Source: Chloroflexia bacterium (GTDB lineage: Bacteria > Chloroflexota > Chloroflexia > Thermobaculales > Thermobaculaceae). From it: a DNA stretch of 9,394 nucleotides. The stretch is taken from assembly GCA_013695265.1 (NCBI GenBank), contig JACDAU010000382.1, positions 1 to 9,394 on the forward strand, written 5' to 3'. Positions 1 to 6,663 of this stretch are shown here, piece after piece. The notes beneath the pieces were generated by a model. It saw only the letters and a program-made list of their open reading frames with translations. It ran no database searches and was not told where the DNA came from. Numbering within the stretch: position 1 is the first letter of the stretch; the number at the start of each line of letters is the position of its first letter. A program made the position numbers and the translations under genes.

Positions 1-1
1 C

Positions 2-100
2 TGCCTGAAGCACAATCGCGCACCACGAAGCGGTGATCCGATGACGAGCACGGCGCAGCGCCTCGAAGAGCAACTACGGGCCCGAGGGCCGGGGACATAG
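2..100 (+). CDS. possible 3' end of a convergent gene (partial, uncertain)
   Basis: One plus-strand frame is open from the window edge to a TAG at 98-100 and would encode 32 residues, ending with a helix-like stretch AQRLEEQLRARGPGT. If real, it is the C-terminus of a gene that starts outside the window and converges on the phosphofructokinase gene, overlapping its last 27 bases. The overlap falls on the disordered Pro/Arg-rich tail of the kinase, where it would be tolerated. The frame is too short to identify a family, and open frames of this length are common at this GC content, so the call is weak. Confidence 0.2.
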   Translation, partial: CLKHNRAPRSGDPMTSTAQRLEEQLRARGPGT

Positions 101-1336
101 CGCGGGCCGCTTTCTCTCGTCGGAGGGCGCCACACCGCTCGGTCGCTTCCCCCGTAAGTGCGAGTAGGTGACCGCCTCGCCGCCGATCAGCGGGAGTGCG
201 TACTCGAGGTAAGTTGAAGTAACGTGATTTCCGTCAGCGTTGATATACTCATCGGGTAACAGTTTCTGCCGGTTCGCTATCTCGACGAGCGGCACCAGGC
301 CAGGTCGGGAAGTGTACGGATCGTTGCTTATCCGCTCTATCGTCACCATCTTGTCGTCTTCCCCATTGAGCGCGACTCGGACCGCATGTGCGCCAACCTC
401 ATACGCCTCCTGCAGGTCCACCTCGCTCGCCATTGCCATCGACATACGCTGAATCGTGCCCGGCTTGTCGAAGCGTGCCCGCAGGCCAAGTTCCCGCGCG
501 ACAAGATCCGCCAGATAACTGGCAGCCCCAGTGAGGTAGCGATGGCCAAAGGGATCATGACTGAACACCGGGTCCGTGCGCGCGATGCTTCCACCACTCT
601 CGTCGCGCACTGTCTCTGTCACGACAGCGACGACGTAACCGTGCCGCTGGTGACACTCCTTTATGTCATTCAGAAAACGTTCACGCGAGAGTGGGCGTTC
701 CGGCACGTAAATGAGATGTGGCGCGTCGGTGTCCCGCTGCTTGCCGAGCACGGCAGAGGCGGCAACCCAACCCGCGTCTCGTCCCATCACCTCCACGATC
801 TTTACGGGATCAATGCGGCGCATTGCTTCGGTGTCGAGCCCGACCTCCTGCGTAACAGTGGAGACGAAGCGGGCGATGCTGCCGTAGCCGGGGCAGTGGT
901 CCGTGTACGGCAGATCATTATCGATGGTCTTCGGGACAGCAACCGCGTGCAGTTCGTACCCTTCGCGTCGTGCCGCTTCAGAGACCCGATGCGCGGTGTC
1001 AGCGGAGTCATTGCCACCGATATAAATGAAGTAGCGGATATCGAGCGCGCGCAGCCGTGCAACGATGCGCCCGATGTCCTCCTCCTGGAGCTTGTAGCGG
1101 CCGGACCCGAGTGCGGCCGAGGGTGTGCGGCGTAGTCGTCTCCACATGTCTTCGGGCTCCATACGCAGGTCGACAAGGTCTGAAAGCAGCAGACCCTCTA
1201 TGCCGTGGCGCATCCCGAAGATCTCACCGACGCGCCCATCATAGAGGGCTTTCTGCACCACACCGGCGAGGCTCGCGTTGATCACTGCCGTGCATCCGCC
1301 CGACTGTCCGACGAGGAGGTTACCGTTTGCTGACAC
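74..1336 (-). CDS. pfp: 6-phosphofructokinase, PPi-dependent type
   Basis: This 420-residue protein phosphorylates fructose 6-phosphate to fructose 1,6-bisphosphate in cytoplasmic glycolysis. Motifs in order are the phosphate-donor loop QSGGCTAVIN (11-20), GGNDS (107-111), PKTIDND (135-141), the substrate motif MGRDAGW (184-190) and GTIQR (293-297). ATP enzymes have Gly after the Asp of GGDG and read PGTIDND. Here Asp110 fills the Gly position and Lys136 is present, the two marks of pyrophosphate-using, reversible enzymes. Asn109 replaces the usual first Asp. The length fits the roughly 420-residue PPi-type branch better than the roughly 320-residue bacterial ATP enzyme. The start is GTG, preceded by AAAGGA about eight bases upstream, and it overlaps the end of the glycosyltransferase gene by 17 bases, which implies translational coupling. 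The last 30 or so residues are a Pro/Arg-rich tail that looks unstructured. Donor specificity is inferred from motifs only. Confidence 0.93.
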   Translation of the reverse strand: MSANGNLLVGQSGGCTAVINASLAGVVQKALYDGRVGEIFGMRHGIEGLLLSDLVDLRMEPEDMWRRLRRTPSAALGSGRYKLQEEDIGRIVARLRALDIRYFIYIGGNDSADTAHRVSEAARREGYELHAVAVPKTIDNDLPYTDHCPGYGSIARFVSTVTQEVGLDTEAMRRIDPVKIVEVMGRDAGWVAASAVLGKQRDTDAPHLIYVPERPLSRERFLNDIKECHQRHGYVVAVVTETVRDESGGSIARTDPVFSHDPFGHRYLTGAASYLADLVARELGLRARFDKPGTIQRMSMAMASEVDLQEAYEVGAHAVRVALNGEDDKMVTIERISNDPYTSRPGLVPLVEIANRQKLLPDEYINADGNHVTSTYLEYALPLIGGEAVTYSHLRGKRPSGVAPSDERKRPALCPRPSGP

Positions 1337-2447
1337 TGCCTGTCCTTTCCAGTAGTTCGATCACCGCATCCGCCACGAGTGCGGGGTCGAGCGAGCCGAG
1401 GTCTGAGGCGCGACGCACATCACCCATCGCGTGTTTCGTGTAGAGAGTGGGATGCGGACGGTCCGGCGCGCGCAAGCAGATGGCTGGACTGGAACCAACC
1501 TCCGGGCACGGTCCCCACGCCCGCTCATTCGTCGGGCCCCACAAACTCACCACCGGCGTATCCAGCGCCTCAGCAAGGTGCATCGGCCCTGAGTCCGGAC
1601 CGAGATAAAGGTCGCAGGCGTCCAGCAGGGCAGTTAGGACGGGCACGTCCGTCTCCCCCGCTAACACCGCGGCGGATACAGAGGTGAGCGCTGCAAGGTG
1701 CTCGGCCGCCTGGCGCTCCTCCGGCCCGCCGATCAGCAGAAGCGTGCCGCCAACGCGCGAATGAACGGTTTCCATCACACGGGAGTATCCCTCCGGCCGC
1801 CAAGCGCGCGATGGTATCCAGCCACCGAGCCCGTGATGCACGGCCACGATCGGCCGCGCCGCCCCGTGCAGCAGGGCTTCCACCCGTCGTACGGCCGCAG
1901 GGTCTTTATAGACGCTCAGGCGACCGTGGATCGGGGCTCCACTCGGGCCATAGTGCAGCGCCCACGCAAGGACACCGACGAGTCGCACCCAGTACGCACC
2001 CTCACTCCGTCTCCCAAATCCTCCGTCGTTTTCTGCATGCGTGAGGAAGCCACTCCGGCCGTTTTCGAGCCCGACGCGCACCGGCGCACCACAGCCAAGG
2101 GCAATGGATGCGAGCTTGAGTGTACCCAGTACCGTCGTGAGATGATGGGCGAGGACCACCCCACTATAGCGCTCACGACGCAGGCTCCACAGCAACCGTC
2201 CCCACAGAATCAGCGAACGCGGCGCGAACGCACGCCTCCCCATAATTCGACGCCGATCGAACGACCATACCCGTCGCAGCCGGGGGTCGTGCGCGAACAC
2301 GGACGTGCCTGCCGCACCGATGAGCAGATCGAGGTCGTAGCCAGACAGAACCCGTGAGGCGGCGTCGACTGCGGCGGTCAGGAGAACGGTGTCGCCGAGG
2401 TCTCCGAGTTTCACGAGCAGGACGCGCGGTGGTTGGGCTTCGCTCAT
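1320..2447 (-). CDS. glycosyltransferase family 9 (heptosyltransferase-like)
   Basis: This 375-residue protein has the GT-B layout of family GT9 (ADP-heptose:LPS heptosyltransferase-like). The N-terminal motif KLGDLGDTVLLTAA (13-26) matches the RLGALGDVLL-type start of the family. The C-terminal nucleotide-sugar motif GPDSGPMHLAEAL (283-295) is followed by PVVSLWGPT (298-306). It should transfer a sugar from a nucleotide donor to a cell-surface glycan or lipid; the acceptor cannot be read from the sequence. I chose the ATG at 2447, seven bases after the fabZ stop, because family members begin a few residues before the KLGDLGD motif. An upstream TTG at 2480, inside fabZ, would add 11 residues, and neither start has a clear Shine-Dalgarno. 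It is the third gene of the folP-fabZ-GT9-pfp run. There are no membrane segments. Confidence 0.9.
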   Translation of the reverse strand: MSEAQPPRVLLVKLGDLGDTVLLTAAVDAASRVLSGYDLDLLIGAAGTSVFAHDPRLRRVWSFDRRRIMGRRAFAPRSLILWGRLLWSLRRERYSGVVLAHHLTTVLGTLKLASIALGCGAPVRVGLENGRSGFLTHAENDGGFGRRSEGAYWVRLVGVLAWALHYGPSGAPIHGRLSVYKDPAAVRRVEALLHGAARPIVAVHHGLGGWIPSRAWRPEGYSRVMETVHSRVGGTLLLIGGPEERQAAEHLAALTSVSAAVLAGETDVPVLTALLDACDLYLGPDSGPMHLAEALDTPVVSLWGPTNERAWGPCPEVGSSPAICLRAPDRPHPTLYTKHAMGDVRRASDLGSLDPALVADAVIELLERTGSVSKR

Positions 2448-2454
2448 GCGGGCG

Positions 2455-2895
2455 TCAAGATGTTGCGGGCTTGTCACCAACGGCGAATGTCAGCTTGCCC
2501 TGGGTGGTGACCGTGTCATTGACGGTCGCGACTGCATTGCCCGTGCCGATGCCTCGGCGCACGCGCTCCAGGGTTACCTCCAGGCGCAACTGATCGCCGG
2601 GCCGCACCGGCCGCTTGAAGCGAAGTCCATCAATGCCTGCGAAGTACACGAGCTTGCCGCGATTCTCTTCCATTCCCAGGATCGCGACCGCGCCTACCTG
2701 CGCGAGCGCCTCGACCTGGAGCACCCCCGGCATGATCGGCGCGCCAGGGAAGTGTCCCTGAAAGTAGGACTCGTTCGCGCTCACGTTCTTGAGTCCGATC
2801 GCGCGCACCCCGTACTCAACCTCTATTATGCGGTCTACCAGCAGGAACGGGTACCGATGCGGGATGATCTGCTGTATTTCCTCAGACTCGAGCAT
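2455..2895 (-). CDS. fabZ: 3-hydroxyacyl-[acyl-carrier-protein] dehydratase FabZ
   Basis: FabZ dehydrates (3R)-hydroxyacyl-ACP to trans-2-enoyl-ACP in type II fatty acid elongation in the cytoplasm. The 146-residue length is normal. The N-terminal motif IPHRYPFLLVDRI (11-23) and the hot-dog active-site helix GHFPGAPIMPGVLQVEALAQ (47-66) are intact, with catalytic His48 and Glu62. The ATG start has a strong AAAAGGAGG site five to six bases upstream. It lies 33 bases after folP and is followed closely by the GT9 gene, so it is co-transcribed with both. No other fatty acid synthesis gene is in the window, so it stands apart from a fab cluster. Function is as secure as motif reading allows. Confidence 0.96.
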   Translation of the reverse strand: MLESEEIQQIIPHRYPFLLVDRIIEVEYGVRAIGLKNVSANESYFQGHFPGAPIMPGVLQVEALAQVGAVAILGMEENRGKLVYFAGIDGLRFKRPVRPGDQLRLEVTLERVRRGIGTGNAVATVNDTVTTQGKLTFAVGDKPATS

Positions 2896-2911
2896 GCCCC
2901 CTCCTTTTAGT

Positions 2912-2926
2912 CGCAGCTCCGCTGCG
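2912..2926 (-). other. intercistronic hairpin between folP and fabZ
   Basis: A perfect 6-bp stem (CGCAGC/GCTGCG) with a 3-base loop fills most of the 33-base gap between the folP stop and the fabZ ribosome site. No U-run follows, so it is not an intrinsic terminator. It could protect or process the mRNA, or it could be chance in GC-rich DNA. Confidence 0.35.
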
Positions 2927-2928
2927 GG

Positions 2929-3825
2929 CTATGGTTTGAAATCTGCCTCCGGCGCGGGTGCCCAACGGACGATCCGGTCGCTTACCCGGCATACGTCCAC
3001 CATTTGCCCGACGTCATGCACCCGCACGATGTCGGCCCCGCCCGCGATCGAAAGCGCAACGGTCGCGGCTGTGCCAGCCGTCCGCTCACTTACCTCCCGA
3101 CCCGTGATGCGCCCGATGAACGCTTTGCGCGACGTGCCGACCAGCAGCGGGTGGCCAAGCCGGGTGAACTCCAGGAGCCGATGGAGCAGTTCGAGGTTAT
3201 GGTCGAGCGTTTTGCCAAAGCCGATGCCGGGGTCCACGATGATGCCGTTCTGTGACACGCCCGCGTCCAGGGCAGTTGTGATGCCGGTCGCGAGAGAATC
3301 ATACACCTCCCCCACGACATTGGAATATTGCGGATTACGCTGCATCGTCTCCGGCGTGCCCTGCATGTGCATCACTACCACGCCCGCCTCAAACGATGCC
3401 GCCAGTTGCGCGATGCGCGGGTCGCGCAGACCAGAGATGTCGTTCAGGATATCGGCCCCAGCTTCCAACGCCGCACACGCGGGTTCGAGGCGAAACGTAT
3501 CCGCAGAAATGGGCTGGTCGGTGAGTGAGCGCAGGGCGGAAACTACGGCGTGCAGCCGCTCCGCCTCTGCGTCTGCCGCGATTATCACCGCGCCTGGTCG
3601 GGTGCTCATCGCTCCAACGTCAAGAATGTCCGCACCCGCGTGGAGGAACTCCCGCGCCTGCTCCAAAGCAGCAGCAGTATCGGCGAGGCCATCACCCGAG
3701 AAGGAATCCGGGCTGACATTGAGAATCCCCATCACCAGTGTGCGCTCGCCCAGCGGGACGGTCCGACCACGCACGGTGAGGTGCGTGGTTTTGAGAGCGT
3801 CAAGCGCGCGAGCCGGGTAGTGCAC
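2929..3825 (-). CDS. folP: dihydropteroate synthase FolP
   Basis: FolP condenses 6-hydroxymethyl-7,8-dihydropterin pyrophosphate with p-aminobenzoate to give dihydropteroate in folate synthesis; it is the sulfonamide target. The TIM-barrel motifs are present in order (numbered from the GTG at 3825): MGILNVSPDSFSGDG (32-46), DVGAMSTRPGA (69-79), SADTF (107-111), NDISG (128-132), DPGIGFGKT (198-206), GTSRKAFIG (230-238) and RVHDV (268-272). The length of 298 residues is usual or slightly long. A GTG at 3882 would add 19 residues, but an extended -10 box (TGCTATACT, 3852-3860) lies inside that extension and a GGAGG sits 12 bases before the GTG at 3825. I therefore chose the shorter form. It is the first gene of the minus-strand run; no other folate gene is visible. 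Confidence 0.94.
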   Translation of the reverse strand: MHYPARALDALKTTHLTVRGRTVPLGERTLVMGILNVSPDSFSGDGLADTAAALEQAREFLHAGADILDVGAMSTRPGAVIIAADAEAERLHAVVSALRSLTDQPISADTFRLEPACAALEAGADILNDISGLRDPRIAQLAASFEAGVVVMHMQGTPETMQRNPQYSNVVGEVYDSLATGITTALDAGVSQNGIIVDPGIGFGKTLDHNLELLHRLLEFTRLGHPLLVGTSRKAFIGRITGREVSERTAGTAATVALSIAGGADIVRVHDVGQMVDVCRVSDRIVRWAPAPEADFKP

Positions 3826-3851
3826 GAGTAGACTGTCCCTCCAGACGCGCG

Positions 3852-3860
3852 AGTATAGCA
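3852..3860 (-). promoter_or_regulatory. extended -10 promoter for folP operon
   Basis: The minus strand reads TGCTATACT, a TGn extended -10 with TATACT matching five of six consensus bases. No good -35 is seen 16-18 bases upstream, as extended -10 promoters allow. Transcription would begin near 3845, giving a leader of about 20 bases that contains the GGAGG ribosome site before the GTG at 3825. It is divergent from the promoter at 3892-3921. Confidence 0.55.
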
Positions 3861-3891
3861 CAGGCCGCCAGGATCCCGGCACTGATTGCTA

Positions 3892-3921
3892 TTGACGCGG
3901 CGCGGGCGCGCCGGACATACT
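3892..3921 (+). promoter_or_regulatory. sigma-70-type promoter for the M24 peptidase-sigma operon
   Basis: TTGACG (3892-3897, five of six) is followed after 18 bases by CATACT (3916-3921, four of six). Transcription would start near 3928, close to the GGGAGGA ribosome site at 3927-3933, which lies seven bases before the ATG at 3941. The leader would thus be very short. The spacer contains a perfect inverted repeat (see 3898-3913). Confidence 0.5.
3898..3913. repeat. GC-only inverted repeat inside promoter spacer (possible operator)
   Basis: CGGCGCG-GG-CGCGCCG is a perfect 7-bp dyad with a 2-base centre, lying exactly between the -35 and -10 boxes of the plus-strand promoter. A bound dimeric regulator would cover the promoter. 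The composition is all G/C, so chance is more likely than for mixed sequence. Confidence 0.4.
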
Positions 3922-3940
3922 GCGATGGGAGGATACAAGG

Positions 3941-5020
3941 ATGAACAGTGAGCGATTGACGAGGGTGCGCGAGGGAATGTGCGACGCGGGGATGGATGCC
4001 CTGCTGGTCGGCCCCGGTGCGGACTATCGATACCTCACCGATTACAACATTCACACGAGCGAGCGGTTGACGGCCCTTGTGGTTTTCCAGGACGGTGGCG
4101 AGAGCATCTTCACCCCGCGTCTGGAAGCACCAGGCGCGCAAGGAAGCGGTTTCCCGCTTGTAGTGTGGACTGAAGACCAGCAGCCATTGGACCTGGTAAC
4201 CGCTGCCTTGCGTGAGCGTGGCGCCCGCACCGTCGGGGTCGGTGACCACCTCTGGAGCCGCTTTCTGCTCGGTTTGCAGGAGCGGCTGCCTGATGCACAA
4301 TGGCGGACCGCAAGTACGGTGATCGCTCCGGTTCGCTGTATCAAGAGCCCGCAAGAGATCGATCTGCTGCGCACGGCGGGCGCCGCGGCGGACGTGGTCT
4401 GGGAGCACGTGATTCAATTACCTTTGGAGGGAATGACCGAGCGAGCGCTGTGCAACCGGATCGGCGACCTTCTCGTCGAGCAGGGACTCGATGGAGTTGG
4501 GTTCGTGAATGTCGGGTCCGGCCCAAATGGAGCCTCGCCCCACCACGACTCCGGCGACCGGACACTTCAGCACGGTGACATGGTGGTGATGGATTTCGGT
4601 GGCCCCCTTGGTGGATACCATTCGGACATTACGCGCACCTTCTCAATTGGCGTGACCGGTGCGGAGGAACGCCGGGCGTACGAGACAGTGCGCGAGGCTC
4701 AGGAGTTCGGCGTCCGGGCAGTGCGGCCGGGAGTCGCGGCGGGCGAGGTGGACCAGAGCACCCGCACGCATATCGAGGCGGGGGGGTTCGGCGAACGGTT
4801 CATCCACCGCACCGGCCATGGGCTGGGACTGGAACTCCACGAACCTCCCTATATCATCGCGGAGAGTGTCGAGCCCTTGCGCGAAGGAATGGTCTTCAGT
4901 GTCGAGCCCGGCGTATACATCCCAGGACGCTTCGGCGTGCGTATAGAGGACATAGTCGTGGTGACGCCCACTGGTTGCGAGCGCCTCAACAACGCGTCGC
5001 GGGAACTCATGACCGTATAG
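3941..5020 (+). CDS. M24-family metallopeptidase (Xaa-Pro peptidase type)
   Basis: This 359-residue cytoplasmic protein is a two-domain pita-bread peptidase of the aminopeptidase P/prolidase group, which removes or splits N-terminal residues next to proline. Residues 1-130 form the creatinase-type N-domain, and the catalytic domain follows from about 137 (SPQEIDLLRTAG). All five metal ligands are visible: Asp218 (VVMDFGG), Asp229 (HSDITRT), His293 (HRTGHGLG), Glu322 (FSVEPGVY) and Glu336 (VRIEDIV). The helper histidines in the SPHHDSGD segment (200-206) and ELHEPP (298-303) are also present. Length and motifs are normal for a dinuclear enzyme. The ATG has a strong GGGAGGA site seven bases upstream. 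It is the first gene of the plus-strand run, with the sigma factor gene 78 bases downstream. Dipeptidase versus aminopeptidase activity cannot be decided from the sequence. Confidence 0.93.
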   Translation: MNSERLTRVREGMCDAGMDALLVGPGADYRYLTDYNIHTSERLTALVVFQDGGESIFTPRLEAPGAQGSGFPLVVWTEDQQPLDLVTAALRERGARTVGVGDHLWSRFLLGLQERLPDAQWRTASTVIAPVRCIKSPQEIDLLRTAGAAADVVWEHVIQLPLEGMTERALCNRIGDLLVEQGLDGVGFVNVGSGPNGASPHHDSGDRTLQHGDMVVMDFGGPLGGYHSDITRTFSIGVTGAEERRAYETVREAQEFGVRAVRPGVAAGEVDQSTRTHIEAGGFGERFIHRTGHGLGLELHEPPYIIAESVEPLREGMVFSVEPGVYIPGRFGVRIEDIVVVTPTGCERLNNASRELMTV

Positions 5021-5098
5021 AATGGGCCACGCTGGTCAGGCTCTTGCAAAGTTCTGGCATTAGGTGTCGGTTTGAGGACATCGGGAGGTTTCTGTCCA

Positions 5099-6190
5099 AT
5101 GGCGAACGGAACGGAAAAAGCTATCTCCGAGCTAACCCGTCAGGGTCAAAGTCGAGGCTATGTGACAGAAGCGGACGTGGTCTCGCGTGTGCCGCATTCC
5201 GAGGAGCACGCCGACGACATAGAGCGAATCCACGATGCGTTGAGCCGACAGCGTCTGAGTATTGTTCCTGGTGATGCCGACGAAACGGAATCCGATGCCG
5301 AGGAGCACGGTCCGGATATGGCGACGCTTGAGCGCGCGGGCCTGAAAAACGTTCCAGTCGATGAAGCCCACGGGGCGGACGCGGTAAGAGTGTACCTGCG
5401 CGATATCGGCAGCGTGCCGCTACTCACCAAGGCGCAGGAGGTCGAGTTGGCGAAACAGGTGGAGGCGGACGACGAGGAGGCTACCCGCACGTTCGTGCTC
5501 GCAAATCTTCGGCTCGTTGTAAGCATCGCGAAGCGCTATGTTGGGCGGGGGATGCCGCTGCTGGACCTGATCCAGGAGGGCAACCTGGGCCTGATGCACG
5601 CAGTTCAAAAGTTCGATTGGCGGCGCGACCTTCGGTTTAGCACGTACGCGACCTGGTGGATTCGGCAGGCCATAACCCGTGCTATCGCTGACAAGTCGCG
5701 CGAGATCCGCCTTCCCGCCCATATTACCGAACTGACCAGCAAACTTATCCGCGCGAGGCAGGATCTTGGTCGGGTACTCGACCGCGAGCCGACGGCCCAA
5801 GAACTGGCAGAGAAGCTGGAGCTTTCGGCGGAGCGAGTTGGGGAACTGCTGAATTATCTGGCTCGGCCGGTGTCACTCGATGCTCCGATTGGCGGCGACG
5901 CGGAGAGCAGCCTCGGAGAATTCGTCCCGGCGCTTGATGGCGGGCCGGAGGAGCACGCTGCCGGATCAATGCTGAAGGTCGAGCTTGGGCGAGTGCTGAG
6001 TGAGACCCTGACTGATCGCGAAAGACTCGTCCTGCAGATGCGTTTCGGGCTCGGCAACGGCCACGTTTACCCGCTAGAGAAGGTGGGAGAGCGGTTGAAT
6101 GTGACCCGTGAACGCGTGCGGCAAATCGAGAAGCAAGCCCTCTTGAAGCTCCGCAAACCAACGGTTGCCGCGCAACTTGCTGGTTTCTAG
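5099..6190 (+). CDS. sigA: RNA polymerase sigma factor, primary sigma-70 (RpoD/SigA) type
   Basis: This 363-residue protein directs RNA polymerase to -35/-10 promoters. A region 1.1-like domain (about 9-58, RGYVTEADVV then IHDALSRQRLSIV) is followed by an acidic linker, region 1.2 (93-121), region 2 (136-206, LIQEGNLGLMHAVQKFD and FSTYATWWIRQAITRAIADK), region 3 (209-282) and region 4 (305-353, with LTDRERLVLQMRFGLG and the helix-turn-helix NVTRERVRQIEKQALLKLR). Region 2.4 matches primary sigma factors, and region 1.1 argues against a simple group 2 paralogue. It should read TTGACA/TATAAT promoters, which is what is seen here. The ATG at 5099 has GGGAGG ten bases upstream; a TTG at 5072 would add nine residues ahead of that site and is less likely. 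No dnaG lies beside it. No clear promoter is seen in the 78-base gap before it. Confidence 0.93.
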   Translation: MANGTEKAISELTRQGQSRGYVTEADVVSRVPHSEEHADDIERIHDALSRQRLSIVPGDADETESDAEEHGPDMATLERAGLKNVPVDEAHGADAVRVYLRDIGSVPLLTKAQEVELAKQVEADDEEATRTFVLANLRLVVSIAKRYVGRGMPLLDLIQEGNLGLMHAVQKFDWRRDLRFSTYATWWIRQAITRAIADKSREIRLPAHITELTSKLIRARQDLGRVLDREPTAQELAEKLELSAERVGELLNYLARPVSLDAPIGGDAESSLGEFVPALDGGPEEHAAGSMLKVELGRVLSETLTDRERLVLQMRFGLGNGHVYPLEKVGERLNVTRERVRQIEKQALLKLRKPTVAAQLAGF

Positions 6191-6216
6191 GCCAGCGCTC
6201 CCGCGTCTGCCGGCGA

Positions 6217-6663
6217 GTGAGCGAGCGCGTGGCTGAGCACTGCACCACGATACGGGTCCGGTACGCCGACACTGACGCTGGCGGCGTGGTGTATCACGCG
6301 AACTACATTGTGTGGCTTGAGGCTGCCCGCACGGAGTGCCTGCGAGCGCACGACGTACCGTACACCGAGCTTCAGGCTGTTGGCGTTCATCTGCCTGTTG
6401 TGGATCTGGGGGTGCGATATCGGCGGCCCGCACTGTACGATCAGCTCATCGAAGTCTGGGTGTCCATCGTCGAACTCGGACGCGCTCGGGTGCACTTCGC
6501 CTATCGCCTGCAGCTTCCAGGCGATTCCCGGTCGCTCGCAACCGCCCATACGGTGCACGCAGTGACTGACGCCCAGGGCCGGGTGCTTCGACTCGACCGC
6601 TACCCCGCTCTGTGGACCAAGATCCGTGCGGCAGCCGCCGCACTTGGCCCTTCGAGTGCGTAG
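6217..6663 (+). CDS. ybgC: acyl-CoA thioesterase, YbgC/4HBT family
   Basis: This 148-residue hot-dog-fold protein is predicted to hydrolyse short or medium acyl-CoA (or acyl-ACP) thioesters in the cytoplasm. The family signature YADTDAGGVVYHANYIVWLEAAR is present at about 16-38, with catalytic Asp20, equivalent to Asp18 of E. coli YbgC. The rest of the chain has normal length. The start is GTG at 6217, 26 bases after the sigma factor stop; a GTG at 6229 is an equally plausible start, and neither has a strong Shine-Dalgarno. The stop overlaps the start of the methyltransferase gene. In proteobacteria ybgC sits with tol-pal; no tol gene is here, so a link to envelope proteins is not supported. 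Confidence 0.9.
   Translation: MSERVAEHCTTIRVRYADTDAGGVVYHANYIVWLEAARTECLRAHDVPYTELQAVGVHLPVVDLGVRYRRPALYDQLIEVWVSIVELGRARVHFAYRLQLPGDSRSLATAHTVHAVTDAQGRVLRLDRYPALWTKIRAAAAALGPSSA

Noticed and set aside
386..1135. A 249-codon plus-strand frame opposite the phosphofructokinase gene
   Set aside because: It has no recognisable domain and no ribosome site, and the opposite strand has intact PFK motifs.
1698..2357. A 219-codon plus-strand frame opposite the GT9 gene
   Set aside because: Composition is Arg/Pro/Thr-rich without motifs; it is a shadow of the GT9 coding frame.
2789..3820. A 343-codon plus-strand frame opposite folP
   Set aside because: It mirrors folP on the other strand; Ser/Arg-rich with no motif, while the minus-strand frame carries all dihydropteroate synthase motifs. 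It is a by-product of GC-rich codon use.
3800..4417. A 205-codon minus-strand frame running from the M24 gene into the divergent promoter region
   Set aside because: It lies opposite a gene with complete metal ligands, and it runs through both divergent promoters into the start of folP.
5021..5098. A separate promoter for the sigma factor gene (TTGCAA at 5044-5049)
   Set aside because: No acceptable -10 box lies 16-18 bases downstream; the gene is more simply read from the upstream promoter, though an atypical promoter cannot be excluded.
5745..6272. A 175-codon minus-strand frame opposite the sigma factor gene
   Set aside because: It is low-complexity Arg/Ala/Pro sequence, antisense to region 3-4 of a clear sigma factor.
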